From the NCBI GenBank assembly GCA_030267565.1, contig BRXU01000045.1, positions 12,501 through 76,500 of the forward strand: a stretch of 64,000 nt of DNA, given 5' to 3'. Source of the stretch: Pleodorina starrii. Its lineage: Eukaryota; Chlorophyta; Chlorophyceae; Chlamydomonadales; Volvocaceae. A program made the position numbers and the translations under genes. Each line of letters begins with the position of its first letter. Position 1 is the stretch's first letter. Below are positions 47,103-57,643 of the stretch, piece by piece. The notes below the pieces were generated by a model. The model searched no databases and was not told the origin of the DNA. It saw only the letters and a list, made by a program, of their open reading frames with translations.

Positions 47103-48754
47103 GCTGGCCTTCTTCTTGCTGTCCTTGTTGTTGTTGTTTCGACAGCGGTTGGTTTGTGAAGCCGAGCGGCTGCGAAATGGACTGGTGGTAGTGGCTGTTC
47201 CTTTCGGCAGAACGCACGTATGAATCGGGCAGCCGAGGGCGAGAATATCTCTTGAAAATGTTTCGGTGTTGTGGAAATGCGGTACTGTACGGCACCATAT
47301 CGAAGGCAAAAATCGTCGTCGTCGGGAATGGCTGCTGTGTTCCGGAACCGACATTTGAGATGAACCCCAACCCAAGCAGGAGCACCACCATCAGCAGCAT
47401 CCGGAACTAACCCTTAAACATTCTTTAAAAAGACGTCCAAGGGCGGCAAACCGCCGCCAGGCGACGCTGCGTCTCGACGACTGCCAATGATGTGCGCAAA
47501 AAGCACCCAACCCACCCACCGGCCCGGATCGACGCATCCTGGACCAGATCGACCCAATTCGAGAAACGCTAAGCTGCAGAAAAACTCGGTTGTTTCATAT
47601 AGACGCAACGGCCACGGCCACGGGCCTTTGGCTCGCGGCGCGGCGACGTTTGTTTTCGCCATGCCGCCGCCGATGACCTCAGCAGCCGCCAGCCGATGCC
47701 AATGCCGATGCCTAGGATACCAGAAACTATCCAATCCAATAATTAGAGCCCCACATAATATCTGAAATTTCCGTCTTCATCACCTACGGTACCGCTGCAT
47801 GCGCCCCTGCTGCAAGACCCTTCGTCCCTCCATTAATGGGTCGGTCCGCAGCGGTCCGCAGCACGCCCCCCGACTCGCGGCTCGGCTGCAACAAACGTCC
47901 GAGAGAGCGTCTGTCCGAGAAAACGTCTTTAAATTGCATTAAGCACGAGCACTGCATGCTGATTGATTTGTGCACCTTGACCGACGTGCGTGCGCCGTGC
48001 TCTCTGCTGCATGACCGCTCTCTTGGGTTGGGTCAGGTCGGGTTCGTTGTGTTCTTCACTTCTTCTGTTAGTTTTCTGCCCAGCACCGACCCACGGGTCA
48101 GAACATACTAAATTATAATTTAGGTTTTAGGTTTTTAGGGGGTTATTAGGGTTTAGGGCCCCGACGGCCATAAGACTCCCAAACCTCTTATCTCTCTCGC
48201 CGCAGCAGCTTCAGACACCCACAGCAGCAGCAGCAGTCATTTACCCATCTATCCGCGTTCGCTTCTTCCTGCTGTTACGCGCGCGTGCACGTGTGTGCGT
48301 GTATGTGAGTCTATGTACATGCAACGGATGGAGGAGACGGGAATATACTGTACCGTACAATACACTCAACTCCTGCCGGCACACAGCTCCGGGGCCTGGT
48401 GTGACCCGCGGGTCGGTCGCAACGGCAGAGGCCAGGACAGCAGACAGCGCCGATCGACACGCGTGCATGCGAGTTCGGCCTTCTCTCCGGCTTCTGCAAA
48501 TGCGGATATATGCGACGCGATGCGGGAGCGGGCTGTTCAAGTTCGTTTCCGCTGCTGCAACGTGTACGGCACTGTACGACGTCCGTGCGTTTTGCACCGT
48601 GCGCACGCATCCCAGCTCCAGCTCAGCCACGAATCGCCCTCACCCAACACCCCCAGGCGTCGTCTCCCCAAGCCAGTGTTTCCCCCTCCTCCCTCCTCCC
48701 TCCTTCCCTCCCCCTCCCTTCCGCCTTCATGTCCTCATGTCCTTCAGTGCCTCA
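47103..48754. other. Spacer between SnoaL-like gene 1 and the SpoVS-like gene
   Basis: No exon is supported. It must include the promoter of SnoaL-like gene 1 and the 3' UTR of the SpoVS-like gene. It carries GACCCACGGGTC at 48088-48099, GACCCGCGGGTC at 48403-48414, and TTTAGGG-type repeats at about 48120-48145. Confidence 0.5.
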
Positions 48755-51459
48755 TCAAGCATCCGCCTTCTCCACCTTGACCTCCCCCTCCTCCTTCTTC
48801 ACCTCCTCCCCCTTCCCCTCCCCGACCTTCACCCCCGCCCCCTCCTTCAAGTCTTCCACGATCAGCGAGATGCGAATGACGCTGAGATCATCATTCTTGG
48901 CGCCCTGCGTGTCGTACAGCACGGCAGGTACGGCAGGACAAGCGTCGAAAGGCGGCACAAAGGCAGAAAGACGAAAACTCCCTCCCTCCCATACCCCCAC
49001 ACACACCCCGCTGGTGCACCGGCACTGCTCTACCGCCCAACTCCGCACCCTCCCTCCTCCTCCCCCTCCTCCCCCCCCTCCCCCCCTACACACACACCTC
49101 TCCACAAATACACAAACACAAATACACCCACCCACCTTGACCCATATCTGACAAAACCGCAGCGCCTTTCCCGCCTTCCACAAATACTTCCTCTCCCTCC
49201 ATCCCTCCCTCCATCCATCCCCCTCCACCCCCCCACATACCCACACCAACCCCCCTCCTCCCCCCCAAATAAAAAACCCCAGACCCACCTTGACCGTGAC
49301 AAACTCTGGCACCGCTCGGATGGTCTTCTTGTCCTTCCGCAGATAGTCCGCCGCCTTGCTCACCGAAAGCACCGCCTTGTACACAGCCCCGCTGCCAATG
49401 GCCGTCAGGGACACGGACCGACCCTCGCGGATACGAGCCGCCAGCGCACCGCCAACCATCTGATAGGTGGTACACGTGGGTGTGTGTGTGTGTTTAGGTG
49501 ACAGGGTGACAGGGGTTTAGGGTTTTGGTTTAACAAATCGCGTGTCGCGGCGCATACGACGGGGTTTGGGTTTGGGTGGGAGGAGGGTGTGCGTGTTTGG
49601 GCGGGTCGGATTAATAAGTCGCAAATAAACGGGTGGGGAGGGGTGGATTGGTGGGGAGGGTGGAGATGATTACTGCAGCACACGCATACACACACACCCC
49701 GGTGCAGCCACCCCCTCCTTCATTCGCTTCACATCGTACTGCGGCACACGCACACACACAACGCACACGCATACACACGCAACGGTACGCCCCGGCGGCG
49801 ACTCCACCCACCCGCCAACCCACCCACACGCCCGCAACGCCCCCGCCAAGCCACCCCCTGGCGGCCCCACTGCCCGGCTATACATCCCAGGGGGGCCCCT
49901 TTTCGGCTGCCCAGTACCCCCCTCACCTCACCCCATCCCATCCCTCCTTCAGCTCTCTAACCCTTCCTCCCCTCCCCTCCCCCCTCTTTTGGCAGCCCCA
50001 GTAGTGGTGTATAGCCCTCCCCTCCCGTCCCCCCACCCCAGCCACCCCACCCCCCCTCCTCCTTTCCTTACCGGTGGCTGTCCCTCCGAGCGGATGTTCA
50101 TCTCCACCGCCTCCCCGCCAGCGGCCGGGACCGGGGCCGGGGCCGTAAGCTGACCGGGTATAGGAGGGGTAAAGCAAAGAGAGGGTATAAGATGAGGGGG
50201 GTGGGGAGTTTTGGGGGGAGGGGGGGGGAGTGGGATGGGGGGATGGCGTGATTTCGTCCCCTCGCGCTCCGCTACCCTCGCCCTCCCCGCTCTCGGCCCT
50301 GCTGTGCTGCTGCACTCCACCACCAAGACCGCTCCCCTCCCTCCCTGCCTCCCTGGGACAACACAAACCCTGTAACCCTAAAAAACCCAAATCCCAATAA
50401 AAACTCTCAACCCTAAAAGACGAAGACTGCCCCGCATACCCCCGACCCGACCTGACCTGACCTGATGAGAGTCCAATCCCACTCCCTCACTCTCTCCCTC
50501 ACTCACCGGCGCCTTTGAGATCTTGAGCACCACGGCCCTCAGCGTCTTGCCGTCCTCCGCCTTGCCCACCCCCCGATACACGGGCGTGAAGGAGAGGCCC
50601 ATCTTGTCAGACGCCAGGTAGGCGCGGCCGATGGCGATGGCCTGCGCGTGTGTATTTGTGTGTGTGTTTGTGTTTGTGTATGGGAAGGGGGGTGGGGTTG
50701 GGGGGTAAAAAAGATACCGCAGCGGAGACGGAGACGGGGTTGGGGGGTGGGGGTTCCGGACGCTTAGGGGATGAAGTGGCCGCGAGGTTGCTTTCGCGCA
50801 ACTTGCGGTTGTTGCTTCCTCCCAATTGGGGCTCAAGTGATCGTCTATCTGGCTGAGCTGCAATCTCTTTGTGGACCTCTTTCAACACTTTTCAACAGGG
50901 GAGGAGGATGAGCTGGTGTGGTGTGTAGGTGATATGAGCAGGTGGGACACCTGGGTCGTCTCGCTGGCGTCACTCCTCTCCGTGACACCCCTCATTAACA
51001 CACACCTTGACGCCGATGTTCGTGCTGGTGGGACCGACGCACACGGCCGCAGGAATGTCACCCGCTCGGGCACTGTGAGCAATCTTTCCTGCGATCAGCT
51101 TTGGGTTTCCGGTCTTCCCGGAGATCTGCGGCGCAGGAGGCAGAGCGAGATGCGGGACGACGGCGTTTACGACATGAACTGAAAGGCGGCAGAGAGCGAG
51201 CCGAACGTATTCGATGTTTTGTAAAAAATACTTGGATACCTTACCTTGATGGTATTTGATTTAGGGCGGCTTGGCTCGGTCGGGTTCTCGGTCGCCGCGA
51301 CCTCCGGAGCCGACTCCACGACTTCGCTGGCCACGCGCGTCGCCACAAATCGAGCATTTGACGGCGATGGCAGCGGTGTTGAAAAGCACCTCGCGGAGCT
51401 CCCGGAGCATTTGGTGCGCTCCGCGACTGCCGAGCCAATGGAACTTGCACTTGCGGGCC
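48755..51459 (-). CDS. Tandem SpoVS-like (Alba-fold) protein, 5' exon missing
   Basis: Six exons join in frame: 51245-51459, 51006-51125, 50507-50641, 50072-50149, 49289-49459 and 48755-48904 (TGA), about 289 residues of the mature end. Two copies of the bacterial stage V sporulation protein S fold are visible. Domain 1 is NTIKISGKTGNPKLIAGKI, then HSARAGDIPAAVCVGPTSTN, ending in an RAVVLKISKAP strand. Domain 2 is NIRSEGQPP-MVGGALAARI, then GRSVSLTAIGSGAVYKAV, ending in LSVIRISLIVEDL. SpoVS belongs to the Alba-like nucleic-acid-binding superfamily. The part encoded by 51245-51459 is Ser/Ala/Arg-rich and resembles an organelle transit peptide, but it has no ATG and needs an earlier exon that I could not find in 51460-52753. 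The C-terminus is a Lys/Glu-rich tail. Function in algae is unknown. All recognised introns are GT..AG. Confidence 0.85.
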
Positions 51460-52753
51460 CTGGAAATTCGCAGCATTGGCTACGTTACACAATAATTAAA
51501 TGAAGCAAAGATCATATCCAGAAGCTCACTTGGGGTATCGGCTTGGAAAATCCTCCTGTGTGGCCGAAGGGAGCCCAGGCTCTGTCGAGCCCGTAGGCTC
51601 ATCAAAGAAGCGGACATTTTCAAGATTGAGAATAGCAAGGTTCAATACGCCTTTAGCAAGTTCAAGCCTTACAGACCACAACGGGCGGAGGTAACGGGTA
51701 AATTCGTCGCACAAGCCGTCGTACTCGGTGATGCTCGTCCCATGTTTCCAGGCTCCACGAAATCCTGGCCGCTGCAGACACTGCGTAAAGCTGGGCGCTG
51801 CAGTCATTGCGCCACGTGTTAGTCATTGGAATTTTATTTAAGCATCGCAGTCCTGAAGCCCCCGCCCAGGCTGTGATGAGTAGTTCTGGGTGAGTCAAGT
51901 CAACGCGCCGCCCGGACCAGGACAAGTTTCGGAGCAACCCATGCCGGCAAGACCTAGCTTCACGGCCGGTGCGTTGTGCGGCATCGCGCAGACGCATGAT
52001 CCCACCGACCCAATGCCCACTGCAATGCGCTGCTGCTGTACCCTTAACGACCCTCCATTGCTGTCGAGAGAGGGCGATGCGCTGTGTACGGCGCAGACGC
52101 CGAGCTTTCGAAACACCTTTTACATCTTTTACATCCATTGAGTTCAATTAAATGTGGTTGATCGATGTGGGTCGATGTGGACCCTTCTAGCAGGCAGCAG
52201 CCGGAGGAGGATCGTCGTCGTCGTTCCCCCGGGCAGCAGATGACGACGACGGACGCGGCGTATGATGACGTGGGTCATCTGGATGGCGACATCGATGGAC
52301 CCGTGGGTCACCCATCATCTACTCTCTTGACCGTCCCGCGTTTCATTTATGTACGCTGATGCTCATCAGCACCTATAACGGTCGAATTCGGTGCATAGAT
52401 AGATCGCCGCCTCATCTATCGGCGGGATCTGTCAGGATGATGATGAGGTGGGACTGCGTCATCACCGACCGCTGACCGGACGGCCATCGACCGGAATCGG
52501 ATATGGCCCCATCCATCCATTTGGCCCCATCCGTCGCCCCTCTGAGCTTGCTCCGCGAGGCTCCGCGCTGTCAAGGCTGTTTGCTTGTCTCATCCAGGCT
52601 TGAGATAGAATTAAGGTTCCCCGACAGCAAAGCTCTATCTTCTTCCAATAATAACCCAGCCTTAAATACCCATCAACCACAAGCAAGCACACCTAGGTAA
52701 CATAATCACCACATTTAGACATTTATTATTTACAGCACAAGTTGCAAAAAATA
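51460..52753. other. Divergent spacer between SpoVS-like gene and SnoaL-like gene 2
   Basis: It probably holds the missing first exon of the SpoVS-like gene and both promoters. A 93-codon minus frame at 51526-51807 has fairly balanced composition and could be an unrelated exon, but I do not recognise it. The palindrome GACCCGTGGGTC is at 52298-52309. An AT-rich stretch directly precedes the ATG at 52754. Confidence 0.45.
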
Positions 52754-55647
52754 ATGTCAGCAGCAGAGGGCGCCACGGCCGGCGACGTCGCGGTCATGGA
52801 GTATGATATGGCCGCAGCGGCCGGCGCCGAGAACCCCGACGCGGCCGCGGTCATCAGCGGCGGCCCTGGCGGCGGCGGCGGTGTTTCCGCGAGCCCGGCG
52901 GCCGAGTCGCACATCGCGGCTGCCACCACCGCCTTCCTTCAGGACCTGTGCTCCGGACTCAACCGCGAGATGGCGCCGCATCTGAGCCCCGAGCAAGTCC
53001 AGGACATTGCCAGGTGTGCTATGCTCTGTGCCCTGTGCCCTGTGCGTGGGTGTGTGTGTGCGTGGGTGGGTGAATGGTATTGTTTTCTATTCATACTGCT
53101 GAGAAGAATTGAGTTCATAAATAAATAATTGCATTCATTCCTGAACCCCTCCGGTTGGCCCTCGCTGCTGATGTGACCCGTGGGTCACTCCCCGCAAGCG
53201 ACGATGTTCCTTACCTGATCCACCCCCCTTCCTCTTGTTGCAGGGGTTCAGACCAACAGCCGCATTCCCGTCCCCGTCCTCCCGTCCCCTTCCTCCCATT
53301 CCCGTCCTCCTTTCTTCCCGTCCCTCCGATCCCTTCCTCCCTCTCACTCGCTCACTCGCTCCCCCACTTTCCCCCTCATCCCCCCGCACACACATACACA
53401 TACGCATACACACACGCCCACGCCCACCCACCCCCCCAGCCGGCTGCTGGCCCCCGACGCGGTCATTCACGCGGATGGTCTGCTGCACTCGGTGCCTCCC
53501 GTCAGTGGCCCCCGGGGCTTCTTCGAGTTCATCACGCAGGAGCGGGCGGCATACCGAACGGTGAGCAGGTTGCGGGATTCGAACCGGGGTCGGGTGCCAT
53601 CCGGGTCGGAGCGGGGACGACCTGCACTGCAGATCCAACGACGAGTCCCCGGTCGGTCTGTCTACTTCTATCCGGTCCTTTTTCTCCTTCCTTCCTACCC
53701 CACTCCCACTCCCATCCCCACCTCACTCCCCATCCAAGTCTCCTAATCCACCCCACCCCAACCCACCCCCTCCCAAATTTCAAACCCACTCAGATGTCGC
53801 TCGACACGCTGTTACTGGCAGTCAGCCCCACCGGCGACGCCTCTTTTGCGTTGTCTCGTTTCAAAATGAAGAACGTGGGGCCCTGGCACGGAAAGCCGGC
53901 CACCCGACAGTGAGTTGAGAACGCGCGTATGTGTGTGGATGTTTGTGTGTGCGAGGGTGTGTGTGTGTGTGTGGGTGGGTGTGTATGTGCAAGGGTGTGT
54001 GTATGTTTGAGAGAGAGAGGATAAGTAGGGGGGCTTGGGGTGTTGCGTGCAAGAGCCCAATCCCCATCACCCAATCCTGCCTCCCCTCCCCTCCTGCCCC
54101 CCCCTCCTCCTCCTGCCCCCCTCCTCCCCCCACCACCACCATCAGGATATCCGAGGGAGTCCGAATCGATGAGCTCCGATTCAATGAGGCGGGTCAGGTC
54201 AGCGAGGCCTGGTGCAATCGACAGCTTTTCGAGGTACGACAGCGGGGGTACGGCTGGGGATGTGTGCCTGGTGGGCGGCCAGCCAGTCCCCTTGCGGCTG
54301 TTACAAAAATTCCAACCTGCCCGACCCCTCCCTCCCCCCGTTTTTCTTTATTGTCCCCTCCCCGCGGGCTCCGGCCTATACGTGGATAACCCCGCTCCCC
54401 TCCCCTCCCCATACACATACAGGAGGAGCGCGAGCTTCTGATCCGTGAGCCCTCCCGCCACCACGCCCCCGCCTTCGACCCCTCCCTGCTCGTCCCTGTA
54501 CCGCTGCCGGAGGCAGGCCAGGGAGGGCTGACGGCGCCCGGCCAGTTGTTGAACGTAGCAAAGATCTGGGCAGAGGCGAGTGGAACTTCGGCTTTTTTGG
54601 GGGGGTTTTAGGGTTTTTTTGATGTGGTTTTGGGTGATTGGTTGCTGCAACAAGGATCCAGCAAACCACATAGAACACCCCCCTTCCCCCCCCACACACC
54701 CTTTCTCCTTCCTTACTCCCCTCCCCCTCCCTCTCCCCTCCCCCTTCCCCCAAACAAAACACACACGCACACACACACGCACACGCACAAAGACCTGGAA
54801 TGTGGTGGCCGCCGCCGGCCCACCTCCCGACCCCGACTACCTGGACGCCCTCCTGGAGCCGGACTTCATCTTGATGGATGCACTGGGATTTACGGGAGAC
54901 GATGCGCAGAGCCATCCGTACACGGTAGGTACGACAGTACGGCTGTACGACATGCATGTGATGCAGTACGACACCGATGTACGACGTTTGTATGTGTGGT
55001 GGGCGATGTGGAGCGCTGCATGGGCGTCTTGATTTCTGGTTGGGCAAACCGTCGACTGTTATTCTCGATCTCGATCTCGATCTCGATCGCATCTCTCCGG
55101 GCAGGGAAGAGTTTTACGGTGCCGTGTCGTACGCGATCTGCTGCATCGTACGTCCCATGCACTTGACGCCACCACCCGCCATGCCGTACACCGCCCTACG
55201 ACACTTGCTTGCTCAATCGCTTCGTTTGCTCGCCATGACGTACGACAGGCCATCCGGAGCCTGGATGACGCAAAGCGCGTGCTGCTGCAAATGGCCCACA
55301 AGTACGACATTGACGAAGTCGTACAGAACGCCGCCGTCAAGCCCGGCTACAATGCAGTCTTCGCGCACTGGCGCGCCCGCCTCACGCCGCGCCCGCCGCC
55401 GCCCGCCGCCGCTGGCGGCAGCGGCAGCACCGTCGCCGCCGACATGGCGGCGACGGCGGGCGCGGCGGCGGCGGCGGGGCCGTACACCGCTGAGGCAGTT
55501 GACCTTTTGGTCTTCTCGCCCGCCAGCGGAAAGCTCAAGGCGGTTTTCCAATTCCGAAAACCGTTGGGATCCGACCGCCGGTTCGTACTAACGGACATTG
55601 CGCCGGCGGGCATGCCTGTGGTGGGAGTGGAGGGGGGCGACGGTTAG
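52754..55647 (+). CDS. Double NTF2/SnoaL-like domain protein 2
   Basis: Seven exons join in frame: 52754-53013, 53440-53560, 53794-53909, 54146-54233, 54423-54575, 54793-54924 and 55249-55647 (TAG), about 422 residues. Domain 1: SRLLAPDAVIHADGL, GPRGFFEFI, SFALSRFKMKNVGPWHG, RIDELRFNEAGQVSEAW. Domain 2: YLDALLEPDFILMDALGF, LDDAKRVLLQMAHKYDID, GYNAVFAHWRARLTP, VDLLVFSPASGKLKAVFQF. Both match the strand order and W/F pattern of the NTF2/SnoaL fold, and the second aligns clearly with the C-terminal domain of the protein at 43115-47102. The N-terminus is Ala/Gly/Asp-rich and acidic, so a transit peptide is less likely than in its paralogue. The exon 5 to 6 junction uses GCGAGT as donor; a GT donor nearby would break the frame. 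Function unknown. It is convergent with the LSF1-like gene. Confidence 0.83.
55063..55087. repeat. (CTCGAT)4 hexanucleotide repeat
   Basis: Four tandem CTCGAT units in the last intron of SnoaL-like gene 2. Confidence 0.85.
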
Positions 55648-57643
55648 TGTGGCGGTTGTGGCGGTGGTGGTGGTTGCGGGAGTGAGAAGAAGTGCGTTCG
55701 TTAGTTTGTTACCGTTACTGTACGGAGAAGGCCAATGAAGAAGTTGGCCAACCGTTTGAACTTCCGGAACCGACCCGGCGCCGGTGGGTCAATTTGTGTG
55801 GTGCTACCGAAACATGGCATTTGCGGCGGTGGCTGCACAAATGATGGAGAGACTCTCGTTGCGTGTTTTGGGCTGTTGGGAGTTGGGCCCAGGGAGGGAC
55901 TTCCAGGGAGCGCAGGGAAGGCGGGAATGCCGTACCGTACAGAGTTGTATTGCATAAAGCTGTACCGTATACCGTTTGTTTATCTGTTTGCCTGCTCTTG
56001 ACCGGACCTGCCTGTTGTATACCGTATACCCTTATGGCCGTCGAGCTCATAAAACGAATGAATGAGAATCGGCCTCCTGCTCCTGCCTTTCCTGCTCCTT
56101 CCCTTCCGTCCCCTCCTCCTGCTCCTCCTCCCCTTATGTAAGATGAGGGCTAGCTAGCTAGCTAGTGCGGGTCGGTCTCACTGGACTTGACCCACGGGAC
56201 ACTCCGACACACCACCAGGGAGGGAGGGAGGGCCTCACTCGTCGCCGCCACACCGCAAGGCGCCGGCAGTCCGGCACCCAGGAACATCATCAAAAGATGG
56301 GGAGAGAGAGAGAGTTGCACCATTCGACCTCACGACGTCTCTTCCGCATACACCCGTATATGTGTACGGCAGCAAACACACACATAACCCCCTCCACACA
56401 CACAGACACGCGCATTAGAACCGCACTAATGGACTAATGGACTAATGGAGCTGAGGATTGGTTGTTCCCCCCCCCTCCTGAAATCCCATGCACATACACA
56501 CACAACCTCAAAGGCCCTCCGGGGGACACACACGCCACACAAACCCAGCCTCACAGCCTACTACAACCCACCGATGCCAGCAACCCACCGCTTCACCACC
56601 ACCACCACCACCACCACCACCACCATCACCGCCACCACCACCGTCCTGGCCACCACCACCATCACAAACAACTGGGCCGCATCAAACGACAATTGCTGCC
56701 ACCACTAATTATGGGATTGTTTTTATTGAATATGTAACAAACGGCGGGCAACGAAATAAAAAGCAACGAATGAAGGCAGAACTGCGAGACATCTAGTACG
56801 GCACTGTACAGCACGGTGCGGCATGTGTACGGGGTTCCGCTGCAGTACAACATCTGCAGCGGGGCTGATGACGGGGCTCTTTGCCGGTACGGTACGGCAC
56901 GGTACGGCCCCGCACAAAAACACACACACACCCCAGCTGGATAGCCCGTTGCCACTCCTCTCCCTCCCTCCCTCCCCCCTGGAGCCTCCACTTGGGAGAG
57001 CTTCCACTGCAACCACCACAACCACCACGAACAAACCAAACCACACAAAACACAAACTTGACACACCCCAGTGTGTGTGTGTGTGTTTGCAGTCTCAAGG
57101 CCAGGGCCGTCGCGGCGTGCATACCAGGTAGACATGCCGCCGCCTGACTACGGTGTATGTAGAGTCATGTATGGTAGGCAGTTCCCTGCGAATTATTGCT
57201 ACTACGAGTTCAGCCCCCCTCCCCTCCCCTTCCCTCCCCTCCCCTTCCCCCCCCCCCGGATATCGCGGAATCGGCTCCCCCTAGAGCAGCTGCACCAAAT
57301 TCAGACACATCTACCAGTCCTCCTCCTCTCCACCAGTCCTCCTCCTCCTCCTCCTCTCCTTGTACGGTACATGCGCACACCACCACCACCACCACCGCCG
57401 CCAGTCCGGGAAACCATATCATACAACACTGTTTTAGGGCGTGTCTCCCTGCCTTGCCCCCTTCCTCCTCCTCCTCGGTTGCCTCTCCGTCCCTTCCCCT
57501 CCCCGCTGCGTGAGGACCGCTGCGTGGGCTATTTACCCCCTCAGCCCCCCTAAACACATACACACCCATCCCCCACCTCCCACCCTCCCCCTCCCACCCT
57601 CCACCGTCCCCCCAACACACACACACACACCCCTCACATCACC
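55648..57643. other. Convergent spacer between SnoaL-like gene 2 and LSF1-like gene
   Basis: No gene is supported. It contains clustered GTACGG/TACGGC units around 55930-56030 and 56795-56910, a (CTAG)n run at 56149-56165, a (CAC)n run near 56590-56630, and a plus-strand TGTAA at 56733-56737. The TGTAA would give a 1.1-kb 3' UTR if used by SnoaL-like gene 2. Confidence 0.55.

Noticed and set aside
46371..47375. 334-codon minus frame rich in FLPS repeats
   Set aside because: The repeat part is the translated AAGG microsatellite. Only the portion from 46702 upward is kept, as exon 1 of SnoaL-like gene 1.
53565..53595. T-loop-like GGGATTCGAACC suggesting a minus-strand tRNA gene
   Set aside because: The five bases on each side of TTCGAAT (CCCGG and CCCGC) do not pair as a T stem, and no acceptor stem, D arm or anticodon arm could be drawn around it. 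It lies in an intron of SnoaL-like gene 2.
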